Below are positions 49,427 to 59,734 of a DNA stretch of 64,000 nucleotides, in pieces. The position numbers were made by a program, and so were the translations under genes. Below the pieces are notes generated by a model. The model made no database searches and was not told the DNA's origin. It saw only the letters and a program-made list of their open reading frames with translations. Source of the DNA: an uncultured bacterium (lineage in GTDB: Bacteria; Cyanobacteriota; Vampirovibrionia; Gastranaerophilales; Gastranaerophilaceae); assembly GCA_949284415.1 (NCBI GenBank), contig CASDVM010000005.1:62001-126000 (forward strand), written 5' to 3'. Numbering within the stretch: position 1 is the first letter of the stretch; every line of letters begins with the position of its first letter.

Positions 49427-50608
49427 ATGAGTGTTCAAAAAATTAATTTTGGAGCAGGTGATTATGACGATTATCAGGTAAATAATCCAAATAAAAAAAA
49501 TGTTATTATATTAGAACAAGCATCAGTTGATAAAGAAAAAAGTAAAGCCGCAAAATTTATGATAGGAGCATCAGCTTTAGCAGGGATTGTAGCTCTTGGG
49601 GTTGCCGGATATAAAGGTAAACTCGGAAAAAATATTCAGAAATTATTCACACAATCTGAAAAAGCAGCAGAGAAAAAAGCATCAGAAGCGGCTAAATCAG
49701 CTTCAATAACTCATCACAATCCTTCTCCCAAGAATGTTGATACTGTCCCTGAAAAAACACCGAATGTATCGGAAGTTAAGCCTGAAACGACAGAGGTTTC
49801 CACACCACGAACGACTGAGCCATCAGAACCGAAAATTCCTGAAAAAACGACTGATACACCGGAAGCAGAATCACATGAAACGCCAAAATCAAACGAACTT
49901 CCAAAGGACGATATTCCGGAAGTGCTTAGAGGTATTGAGGGAAAACGTGAGGGAAATAGGATTATTCAAGATTTAGAAAACGGTAAACAGAAAATTTATG
50001 AATTTGTACCTGGTAAAAATTCTTATTCGGTAACGGAAAAAAGTATAAATTTAGGTTATGAAACTACTTATTATAGAGAAGATGGGCTTGTCGACAAAGT
50101 TTACGGCTGGCATCCCGACGCAGGTTCGTTTAGCAGAACATTTAGTTATGATGAATTAAAAAGGAAAACTAGTGTCAAAGGTGAGTGGAACCGTATTGAA
50201 AATACAATGGATTTTATTTATGAAGGTAAGACAACTCGACTGAAACAAACGAAAACTACTAAGATAGACGAGAAATTTTCTGAATTAAGTAGAGTTTCTG
50301 TTATAGATTACCGTAATGGTAAGCCAATAAAAGAAACACAATTTGCTCTTGATGGTAAAACTGTAAATTACTATCAAACATTTCAACCTGCACCATATGA
50401 TGGTGTAATTGTTCCAAAACGTTATGTTGAATTTCATAAGGGGAGTAAAAATAAGTATATTGAAACAGAAAGAGATCCGTTTGGTAAACTTATTTTACAT
50501 AGAAAATATGCAAAAGACGGAAAAACACTTACCTATGAAGAAGTTATTAAGGATGGGCGTAAGACAATTAAAGGAAGCTTATTAAATGAATATGATTTAA
50601 ATCACTAA
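49427..50608 (+). CDS. membrane protein with N-terminal INFGAG tag and Tyr-rich repeats
   Basis: This 393-residue protein begins MSVQKINFGAGDYDDYQVNN, then a membrane segment (about 43-62), a basic Ala/Lys stretch, a Pro/Thr/Glu-rich linker (about 95-165) and a C-terminal domain. That domain is built of repeating Tyr/Asp/Gly units (YYREDGLVDKVYGW, FSYDELKRKTSVKGEW, KYAKDGKTLTYEEV), which resemble YD/MORN-like antiparallel repeats. It looks like a surface or periplasm-facing protein; function is unknown. It has a shared leader element about 150 bases upstream and an intrinsic terminator. Confidence 0.55.
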   Translation: MSVQKINFGAGDYDDYQVNNPNKKNVIILEQASVDKEKSKAAKFMIGASALAGIVALGVAGYKGKLGKNIQKLFTQSEKAAEKKASEAAKSASITHHNPSPKNVDTVPEKTPNVSEVKPETTEVSTPRTTEPSEPKIPEKTTDTPEAESHETPKSNELPKDDIPEVLRGIEGKREGNRIIQDLENGKQKIYEFVPGKNSYSVTEKSINLGYETTYYREDGLVDKVYGWHPDAGSFSRTFSYDELKRKTSVKGEWNRIENTMDFIYEGKTTRLKQTKTTKIDEKFSELSRVSVIDYRNGKPIKETQFALDGKTVNYYQTFQPAPYDGVIVPKRYVEFHKGSKNKYIETERDPFGKLILHRKYAKDGKTLTYEEVIKDGRKTIKGSLLNEYDLNH

Positions 50609-50609
50609 A

Positions 50610-50641
50610 TAAAAAGACAAAGCATTAGCTTTGTCTTTTTA
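50610..50641 (+). terminator. intrinsic terminator just before rsmH
   Basis: AAAAAGACAAAGC / GCTTTGTCTTTTT with an ATTA loop. It ends 16 bases before the rsmH start, so rsmH needs its own start signal within or just after it. Confidence 0.85.
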
Positions 50642-50656
50642 TGTTAAAATCTATCT

Positions 50657-51592
50657 ATGGAAGAATTTACACATTACACTGTGATGAAGTATGAAGCGGT
50701 TGACGCACTTGAATGTCAGTCAGGCAAAATTTATGTTGACTGTACTTTAGGCGGCGGCGGACACAGCGGGCTTATATTGAGCCGTATTCAGCCTGACGGG
50801 CGTTTGATAGCTTTTGATGTTGATGAGGACGCGATAAAAGCATCAACAGAACGCCTAAAAGATTACAAAAACTTAACAATAGTGAAAGATTCTTATACAA
50901 ATATTAAAAAAGTTTTACATAATCTGGGAATTAACAAAATTACGGGCGGGGTTTTATTTGATCTTGGAGCTTCATATCATCAGTTTCACAAAGGCGAACG
51001 CGGTTTTTCGTTTTCAAAAGAGGCGCCTCTTGATATGAGATTTAATCAGGATGCCCGATTTTCTGCCTATGATGTGGTAAATAGTTACAGTGAAGCTGAT
51101 TTGGTCAGAATATTTTCTGAATACGGAGAAGAAAGATTTTCAAAAAGAATTGCAAAAAAAATTGTAGAGCAAAGAAAACTGAAAAAGCTTGAAACTACAA
51201 CGGAACTGGCGGATTTGATAGTAAACTGCACGCCGCACATAAAGTCTTCAATCCACCCTGCAACCCGCGTGTTTCAGGCAATCCGCATTGAAGTAAATCA
51301 AGAGTTAACAAATGTAAAAAATACTCTGAATGATGTGTTGGATTTGTTAGACTTTGGTGCTATAATAAGTGTAATAAGTTTTCACTCTTTAGAAGACAGG
51401 TTAGTGAAACACTTGTTTAAATATCACTCGCAGAGGTGCCATTGCGATAAATCACAAATGATTTGCCACTGTCCGCCTCCGATTCTGGAGTTGGTTAATA
51501 AAAAACCGATTACGGCGAGTGAAGAGGAGATAAAAATAAATCCGCCGTCTAGAAGTGCCAAACTTAGAATAGCCAGATGTATAAGGCACTGA
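50657..51592 (+). CDS. rsmH: 16S rRNA (cytosine1402-N4)-methyltransferase
   Basis: This 311-residue RsmH (MraW) shows HYTVMKYEAVDAL, IYVDCTLGGGGHSGLIL, GGVLFDLGASYHQF, RGFSFSKEAPLDMR, ISFHSLEDRLVK and the C-terminal PPSRSAKLR. It methylates C1402 of 16S rRNA. No ribosome site; TAAAAT lies exactly six bases before the ATG, so a leaderless message is likely. It precedes ftsL as in division clusters; mraZ is not seen. Confidence 0.95.
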   Translation: MEEFTHYTVMKYEAVDALECQSGKIYVDCTLGGGGHSGLILSRIQPDGRLIAFDVDEDAIKASTERLKDYKNLTIVKDSYTNIKKVLHNLGINKITGGVLFDLGASYHQFHKGERGFSFSKEAPLDMRFNQDARFSAYDVVNSYSEADLVRIFSEYGEERFSKRIAKKIVEQRKLKKLETTTELADLIVNCTPHIKSSIHPATRVFQAIRIEVNQELTNVKNTLNDVLDLLDFGAIISVISFHSLEDRLVKHLFKYHSQRCHCDKSQMICHCPPPILELVNKKPITASEEEIKINPPSRSAKLRIARCIRH

Positions 51593-51616
51593 TTATTCGA
51601 AAACTGGGGTAGAAAA

Positions 51617-52087
51617 TTGAATACAGCAAGAGTAAGAACATCAGAAATTTTAGTAACAGAAGAGAAATATACAGGTCATTCTTACGCAGATGACCCGATA
51701 AGAGAAGAAAGTCAGGTTATTGAAGGTTATTTCCAGAAGGAGATCTCATTAAAAGCTATGGCTATAAGGAAAGTAAATAAAACTTTATGCGGTTTGTTAG
51801 GTATTGCGGTGCTTGTTGCATTTGTAAGCTATTATTTTGCAATGTCTAATGAGCTTACGCTTAATAAATTAAGCCGTCAGATTTCTACCCTTAATGATGA
51901 AAATGCAGAACTTCAAAACCAGCTTGACAGATTAAAATCTTTTAATAACGTTGACAGCAAGATGATGCAGTATAATATGCTTCAGAAAGCTGCTAAAGTA
52001 ATTGAAGTACAGGCTGTAAATTCTGCTGTTGCAATAGATAAAAAAACTGAAAAAACTGCATCTTTCAGCTGGGCAATCGGTTACTGA
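51617..52087 (+). CDS. FtsL-like cell division protein
   Basis: This 156-residue protein has a 55-residue cytoplasmic part, one membrane helix (about 58-78) and a coiled coil (about 82-115: SRQISTLNDENAELQNQLDR), the FtsL layout. Its position just after rsmH supports this. The TTG start at 51617 has GGGG about ten bases upstream. It would pair with the FtsB-like product of 44213. No penicillin-binding protein gene follows. Confidence 0.65.
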   Translation: MNTARVRTSEILVTEEKYTGHSYADDPIREESQVIEGYFQKEISLKAMAIRKVNKTLCGLLGIAVLVAFVSYYFAMSNELTLNKLSRQISTLNDENAELQNQLDRLKSFNNVDSKMMQYNMLQKAAKVIEVQAVNSAVAIDKKTEKTASFSWAIGY

Positions 52088-52090
52088 TTT

Positions 52091-52471
52091 ATGGAAAATA
52101 TAATTCTCCATGCAATTCCTTTAATTTTATTTTTCGTTTTAGTTTCAATTCAGCTAATTTCTACAAAACCGAATGGCAGAATTATTAAAAAGTATGGAAA
52201 ACCGATAAAATACTTTTCTGACAAAAAGTGCTTTAATACTGTTCCTCTCCGTGGTACATCTGTCGGAATGTATATTTATTCCGATTTTATAATTCTATCA
52301 GATGGCGGAAAAGAATATTTCTTGGATAAAGCATTTAAAAATTTTAAATTCTATGGAACTATTTCGATAAAAATATTTGAAATGGATATCGAAAACGGAA
52401 AAACGCTTCAAATCAATATAAATCGGAAGCAGGAGAATATATTAAAAGAATTTTTTGGGATAGTGGATTAA
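52091..52471 (+). CDS. membrane-anchored protein of unknown function
   Basis: This 126-residue protein has one N-terminal membrane helix (about 4-24), then a small soluble domain rich in beta strands and aromatic residues (GMYIYSDFIILSDGGKEYFL). It starts three bases after the FtsL-like gene without a clear ribosome site, probably by coupled translation. No family recognised. Confidence 0.5.
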   Translation: MENIILHAIPLILFFVLVSIQLISTKPNGRIIKKYGKPIKYFSDKKCFNTVPLRGTSVGMYIYSDFIILSDGGKEYFLDKAFKNFKFYGTISIKIFEMDIENGKTLQININRKQENILKEFFGIVD

Positions 52472-52519
52472 AATACTTTACTAAGGTATTAAATTTCTTT
52501 AACTTATGAAAATTTCTAA

Positions 52520-52610
52520 AACGGCTATATATTACGAAATGTAAAGAGATTCCAAAAAGGGCTGTAATACGTGATCTAATACCAATTAGACAGGATCAGA
52601 TTGAATAAAC
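52520..52610 (+). promoter_or_regulatory. shared leader element, copy without expanded repeat
   Basis: TTACGAAATGTAAAGA (52532-52547), then GGGCTG and a single AGGATCAGAT in place of the AGGAT run. It lies about 150 bases before the 52700 gene, as in the other two copies. Confidence 0.5.
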
Positions 52611-52699
52611 GCGAGCAATTTTTTTATCAATAAATACTTATTAAAACTATACAGTGATTTGCAAAGCACGAAAAGATATTATGAAAAGGAGATTTATTT

Positions 52700-53167
52700 A
52701 TGAGTGATAATGAAGTTTTAATGATTGGTAATGTGCAGTTTAACAAAAATCAAGTTCAATCTCATACCACCGGCGAGAATTTACTTGGTAAAAAAATTAA
52801 TACTGTTTTTATGAAAGATGGTACTAAAATAGAATTTCCGGATCAAAATATAACGGATCCTAAAAAAATGCCAAGCGTTATGATGGGCAGGGACGGAGCT
52901 GTTAATAATCCGCCGCCGGGAATTAAGTTCTCAAATTTCGAAAGCGGGAAAGTTACAGGTACTGATGCACAGGATTACTATTACATTGATAATTCTCGTT
53001 TAACCGTAGATGTCAGCGGAGGCGGTAATGGCGATGTTGTAAAAACTGTCGGACGCAAAGGTGATAAACAGCCTACTGTGTTTAAAGATGCAGGTGATAA
53101 AGAGATAAATATAAATCTTGATAAAGACTTTTTTAATATGAATGAAGGATTATGGATTCAAGGTTAA
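52700..53167 (+). CDS. unknown protein with N-terminal VQF-N motif
   Basis: This 155-residue soluble protein starts MSDNEVLMIGNVQFNKNQVQ and is rich in Gly, Asp and Asn, with PPPGIKFSNFESGKVTGTDA and a beta-rich C-terminus (DKEININLDKDFF). No signal peptide or known domain. AAAAGGAG precedes the start. It carries the shared leader about 150 bases upstream and an intrinsic terminator, so it probably belongs with the 49427 and 55306 genes in one regulated set. Confidence 0.5.
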   Translation: MSDNEVLMIGNVQFNKNQVQSHTTGENLLGKKINTVFMKDGTKIEFPDQNITDPKKMPSVMMGRDGAVNNPPPGIKFSNFESGKVTGTDAQDYYYIDNSRLTVDVSGGGNGDVVKTVGRKGDKQPTVFKDAGDKEININLDKDFFNMNEGLWIQG

Positions 53168-53201
53168 ATTTCGGATTTTTGATTTTATCAGGCATTACAT
53201 T

Positions 53202-53241
53202 AAAAACCCCGATGTTTTATATCAAAACAGCGGGGTTTTAA
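53202..53241 (+). terminator. intrinsic terminator
   Basis: AAAACCCCG / CGGGGTTTT stem with a loop of about 19 bases and a T tail. Confidence 0.8.
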
Positions 53242-53354
53242 TACTAAAGTCAGAAATTTCCCATACTAAAGTATGAAGTTTTGTAAAATTTATTAAAGTT
53301 TTTTCTGTATTGTGCCGTATATATATGTGAAGGCATGTATGTAAGGAAAATTTC

Positions 53355-54608
53355 ATGAAAAAAGAAGAGAAAAATAACGGTGTGTCCCTGTTTTCACAAT
53401 CCGAATATTTAGCGGGACAGGATCCTATTGAAGAAATTTTTGCACTCAATTTAGGTGATTTTATTGCCGAGAATCTTATATCTGAAGATTTGGCAAGAAA
53501 AATCGGCAATAGCATGAAAGATAAAAAGACCGGTTTAGTAAATCAGCTGAAAGAACTTGTGTCTATATATTCACTTAATAATACTCTTTGTGTTTTAAGT
53601 TTTGACAAATCTGCAGAACAGGCTATTTATACATCTATTGCAGAATCAATTAAACAAATGCTTGAAATTGAAGCATGCCATATTTATCTGGAAAAAGCAA
53701 ACAAACTTGAACTTGCAGGAACAACTTCCGGAGCTGTTGACGTTTATGCAATTGATGAAAATACTGCGGAAGGCAAGGCTTTTCTTGCTAAAGAAACCGT
53801 TATTGAAGAAAAAATTGCGGTTCCTATGCATTGTAATATTGAGTCAACAGGCGTTATAGTTCTTGAGAATTCTTCTCCCGTGAATGAAGAATATGTAGAG
53901 CTTGTTGAAAGTATTGCCGTTCTTTTTGCAACATCAATAACTCTGCAAAAAGTAATTGATGAAGCAAAAAGGCTTATGGAAGATGAACATTCAACCACAG
54001 GTGATTTACAGCATATAAGGGCTGAACTCACCGCATTAATAGGCGACTTATGCGATTACCAGCAGAGTTTTGTAGAACATCTGGCTTTCGCTGTGGATAC
54101 AAAAGGTCATTATACTGTGTCGCATTCTAAAAATACCGCAAAACTTGCCAGAGAAATTTGCAGACAGCTCGGTTTGAATGAAAAAACTACAGATTTGATA
54201 TATTATGCAGGATTGCTCCAAAATATCGGAAAAATTGCATTGCCCGAAAAGATTTTTGCACAGAACGGCAGGCTTTCTTCTGATGAATTAAAAAAGATTC
54301 AGGAACATGCAAATGTCGGAGTTCATCTTTTAATGAATATTAATTTCTTATCCGAAGTAGTTCCATATATAACTTATCAAAAAGAAAGATATGACGGTTC
54401 AGGTACTCCTGAGGGCTTAAAAGGGCAATCTATTCCATTTGGTTCAAGAATTATCGCAGCAGCAGATGCATATTGCGCTCTGACATCAGACAGACCCTAT
54501 CGAAAGGCTATGCCTGTTGAAAAAGCTCTTGGAATTATGAAAGAAGAAGCAGGTACAAAATGGGATCCTGTTGTTGTTAATGCGTTAAGCGAGGCCGTAA
54601 ATAAATAA
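53355..54608 (+). CDS. GAF plus degenerate HD-GYP-like protein
   Basis: This 417-residue protein has an N-terminal region (1-60), a GAF-like sensor (about 85-210) and a C-terminal HD-GYP-like domain (about 235-410). The scaffold is clear (GHYTVSHSKNTAKLA; LKKIQEHANVG; ERYDGSGTPEGLKGQSIPFG; TSDRPYRKAM). The catalytic HD is QN (LLQNIGKI), the HH-E pair is YQKE and GYP reads GTP. Cyclic-di-GMP hydrolysis is therefore unlikely; it may sense the nucleotide or act as a scaffold. AAGGAAA precedes the start. Confidence 0.8.
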   Translation: MKKEEKNNGVSLFSQSEYLAGQDPIEEIFALNLGDFIAENLISEDLARKIGNSMKDKKTGLVNQLKELVSIYSLNNTLCVLSFDKSAEQAIYTSIAESIKQMLEIEACHIYLEKANKLELAGTTSGAVDVYAIDENTAEGKAFLAKETVIEEKIAVPMHCNIESTGVIVLENSSPVNEEYVELVESIAVLFATSITLQKVIDEAKRLMEDEHSTTGDLQHIRAELTALIGDLCDYQQSFVEHLAFAVDTKGHYTVSHSKNTAKLAREICRQLGLNEKTTDLIYYAGLLQNIGKIALPEKIFAQNGRLSSDELKKIQEHANVGVHLLMNINFLSEVVPYITYQKERYDGSGTPEGLKGQSIPFGSRIIAAADAYCALTSDRPYRKAMPVEKALGIMKEEAGTKWDPVVVNALSEAVNK

Positions 54609-54660
54609 ATCGGCTGATATTATATATAAATAAGAATCGTTTTTAATTAAGCGGTTCTTT

Positions 54661-55124
54661 TTATTTTTTTGAAAGAAATTTCTCTCTTTCGGAAGAGGGT
54701 ATCCGAAGGACAGGGGATCGGATGTCAGGAAGTCAAGCTATTATCGGTGCTACGTACAAAAATAACTTCTGAACCCAGCCTGCTTTCCTGCCTTCTTAAC
54801 TTTCAGTCTTCCGGTTTATACCCCACCCTATCCCTCCCCGTTCGGGAAGGAAATACCCTGATATGCCTGTTGGAATTGCACATTCTCTCGCAATGGCTGT
54901 AAAGTTTTATGCAAAACCCAAAGTTTCGGGTGGATCGGCACGCTCCCTCTACTCGGGCATTGTTAACAATTCATTGATATAAATCAGATAATGAATGTCC
55001 TCCTCTAGCGGGAGGACCGAAATCTTTGATTTCGGGGAGGGGTTCAGCAATGAAAAATAACCCTTTCCATCTCCCAAGGAGAGGGAAAGGGAGAGGATTA
55101 ATTTATTACACAAGTGCAAAAAAT
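54661..55124. repeat. repeat-rich spacer, second copy
   Basis: No gene is seen. GGATGTCAGGAAGTCAAGCT (54720) with inverted CCAGCCTGCTTTCCTGCC (about 54774), CCCTCCCCGTTCGGGAAGG (about 54833), a GTAAAGTTTTATGCAAA repeat (about 54899; also near 25439), GGGAGGACCGAAATCTTTGA (about 55010) and palindromic CTCCCAAGGAGAGGG (about 55073). Same order as the 48930 block in its main parts. Confidence 0.7.
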
Positions 55125-55206
55125 GTACATGTAACAAAATGTAAAGATAAATTTAAAATGGCTGAAACCCTTGATACAATCCTCATAGGATAGGATAGGA
55201 TAGGAT
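55125..55206 (+). promoter_or_regulatory. shared leader element with AGGAT repeat, copy 2
   Basis: TAACAAAATGTAAAGA (55132-55147), TTTAAAATGGCTGAAACCCT, TTGATACAA and four AGGAT units (55187-55206), nearly identical to copy 1. Confidence 0.6.
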
Positions 55207-55305
55207 AGACGGGCGTGTTGTCAAAAGTTCTAAGCTTTTTGTTTTAATAGAAACAGGTAATGTCAAATAAGTGTTAAGAATAGAATTATTAGAAAGGAGA
55301 AATTA

Positions 55306-55608
55306 ATGATTAAAATTGGCAGGTTGTATAATGTTGCGCGTGAAACAATATCTCAAAGGCGGCTTGTGAAAGCTATTGCTCAAAATAAACCGGTGCGGAA
55401 TTATACTGGTACGGGTGCTTCACAACCAGTATTGAGACACATAAGTTCAGACATAGAATTTATATCAGGAAAATATTCAAGCAATCCAATAAACAAGATT
55501 AAATCTTGGATAAAACAATTTAATGCTAATTTGAAATCTTCATGTGCGTTTACTGAAAGAACTCATGTTATTCATAAATTTGAGCCAAACAATTTGAAAC
55601 AACAATAA
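55306..55608 (+). CDS. small basic protein of unknown function
   Basis: This 100-residue protein is Lys/Arg/Asn-rich, starting MIKIGRLYNVARETISQRRL. No signal peptide, membrane helix or known domain. AAAGGAGA precedes the ATG. It has the shared leader about 150 bases upstream and a terminator-like hairpin about 95 bases downstream. Confidence 0.5.
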   Translation: MIKIGRLYNVARETISQRRLVKAIAQNKPVRNYTGTGASQPVLRHISSDIEFISGKYSSNPINKIKSWIKQFNANLKSSCAFTERTHVIHKFEPNNLKQQ

Positions 55609-55702
55609 AAGACAGGTCAGTATGTAACTTTTTGCAGACTGTCAGAATGTGATACGATTGCAGCTGCTACCGCAAGCGGATGCGAAAAATATGTGTTAAT
55701 AT

Positions 55703-55742
55703 AAGTCCTGCCGATTATTCAACTGGCAGGACTTGATTTTTC
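55703..55742. terminator. intrinsic terminator
   Basis: AAGTCCTGCC / GGCAGGACTT with a 12-base loop between convergent unknown genes. Confidence 0.8.
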
Positions 55743-55751
55743 AACCTGAGT

Positions 55752-56045
55752 CTATTGAACAATGCTGAAAGAAACAATTTTATCTATTGCAATATTAAGC
55801 CAATCATATTTAAAGCATACATAGTCATTACAATCACATTTATCATCATCGCAGGTGCAGTAATCTGAAAGTCTGCATACCAGTGCGTTTTCTAATGTAA
55901 TAAAGTCGTCGTGGCATTCTTCGCATCTGCCTTCCGGCCGGTATAAATTCCCGTCAATTTTTAAATGACCGGTAAAAACAGTTATTTTATTTGTCCCGCT
56001 CTCTTCAATAATTTTCCCTATAGATTTTAAAAGATTTTTAGACAT
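55752..56045 (-). CDS. cysteine-rich small protein of unknown function
   Basis: This 97-residue protein has a dense Cys/Asp segment (CEECHDDF, then CTCDDDKCDCNDYVC, residues about 41-77) that could bind zinc or another metal. The flanks look like a small mixed alpha/beta domain (NKITVFTGHLKIDGNLYRPE). AAAGGAG precedes the start. No family recognised. Confidence 0.55.
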   Translation of the reverse strand: MSKNLLKSIGKIIEESGTNKITVFTGHLKIDGNLYRPEGRCEECHDDFITLENALVCRLSDYCTCDDDKCDCNDYVCFKYDWLNIAIDKIVSFSIVQ

Positions 56046-56233
56046 ATAATTTCTCCTTTTTTTAGTTTTACAAAATTAATTTACGAGATTTTTTCATTTT
56101 TTTTATTGCACGAAAGGATACTGTTGCGGCTTATTTTCTGTCAGTAACGTTACTTTTTGTTATAAACTAGGAAAATTTTTGTGTTTGTGTTACAATAATG
56201 TCAAGGGAATTAGACTAATTAAGGGGAGAATAA

Positions 56234-58783
<2,550 letters not shown>

Positions 58784-58815
58784 GAACGTAGCCGTTCCAT
58801 ACGCCACTCAAGTAT
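58784..58815. repeat. inverted copy of a pilin-region repeat
   Basis: AACGTAGCCGTTCCATACG followed by CCACTCAAG is the reverse of the repeat near 25455-25485. Confidence 0.6.
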
Positions 58816-58842
58816 TGGAGGAATTTTTTATATATAATAAAA

Positions 58843-58868
58843 TAAAACGCCCTTTACGGGCTTTTTAT
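58843..58868 (+). terminator. gyrB terminator
   Basis: Short GCCC/GGGC stem with a TTTAC loop and T tail. Confidence 0.65.
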
Positions 58869-58930
58869 TTGAACAAAATTTTTTCTTGATGTAATATTAT
58901 TACATAGATTATACGAAAGAGAGATTTGAT

Positions 58931-59590
58931 ATGACAAAAAAAGAATTAATTTTTTTAGGACCGCCGGCTTGCGGTAAAGGTACGCAGACTAACAAACTTG
59001 CAGAATTTTTAAAATTTCCTCATGTTGATACAGGATCATTATTGAGAGCCGAAATTAAAAATGAAACGGAAGCAGGTAAAGAAGCAAAAGCTTATATTGA
59101 CAAAGGTCAGCTTGTTCCTGTGGAACTGGTAACAAGAATTATTAAAAACAGACTTTCAAAAGCTGACTGCAAAAACGGATATATTCTTGACGGTTTCCCC
59201 AGAAGTGTAGAACAGGCTGAACAGCTAGAAAAAATGAATGCTGAAATCGACAACGGCATTGATACAAAGTTTATTGCTGTTTACTTTGATATTGATACAA
59301 GTATTCTTGTTGAAAGAATTGTTAACCGCCGTTCCTGTCCAGTTTGCGGAGAAATTTACAATCTGGAATTTAAACCGCCTAAGGTTGAAGGACACTGCGA
59401 CAAAGACGGTGCAGAGCTGACACAGCGTAAAGATGATACCAGAGAAGTCGCTCAGTCAAGGTTTGATACATATAATAAAGAAACAGCTCCGTTGATTGAC
59501 TATTATACTAAAAAAGGCGTTTTGAAGTCTATTAACGCAAACGGAACAATTGACGAAGTCTGGGAAAGATTATTGGAAGTAATTAACTAA
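58931..59590 (+). CDS. adk: adenylate kinase
   Basis: This 219-residue long-form adenylate kinase interconverts ATP, ADP and AMP. P-loop FLGPPACGKGTQTNKLAEF; DGFPRSVEQAE; and a LID with CPVCGEIYN ... HCDKDGAEL, giving a zinc-binding Cys3-Asp LID. Note PPACGKG where many have PPGAGKG. GAAAGAGAG precedes the start. It stands before map, the common order of adk-map. Confidence 0.96.
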   Translation: MTKKELIFLGPPACGKGTQTNKLAEFLKFPHVDTGSLLRAEIKNETEAGKEAKAYIDKGQLVPVELVTRIIKNRLSKADCKNGYILDGFPRSVEQAEQLEKMNAEIDNGIDTKFIAVYFDIDTSILVERIVNRRSCPVCGEIYNLEFKPPKVEGHCDKDGAELTQRKDDTREVAQSRFDTYNKETAPLIDYYTKKGVLKSINANGTIDEVWERLLEVIN

Positions 59591-59725
59591 AGTGAATAAG
59601 TGAATAGGTAAATTCGTAAATAAGTCGTTAACAGAAGCAATACAATGAAATTATTTTCGAGCGGAGCGATTTTATGGATTTATTGACTTATTTACATATT
59701 ATCTTATTCACTTCTCTAAAAAGAG
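59591..59725. repeat. inverted repeat of TTATTCAC type
   Basis: AGTGAATAAGTGAATAGGTAAA (59591-59612) and TTTACATATTATCTTATTCACT (about 59692-59713) are inverted arms flanking about 80 bases. A related run lies in the 25310 pilin gene. Confidence 0.65.
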
Positions 59726-59734
59726 GTTATATTT

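Noticed and set aside
49427-50608. RHS-type toxin
   Set aside because: The Tyr/Asp/Gly repeats are few and short and there is no RHS core or C-terminal toxin domain.
48930-55206. CRISPR array
   Set aside because: Repeats here are palindromic and heterogeneous with no regular spacers, and the pentamers have no spacers. No cas genes are seen; the Fe-S nuclease at 15425 belongs with a helicase.
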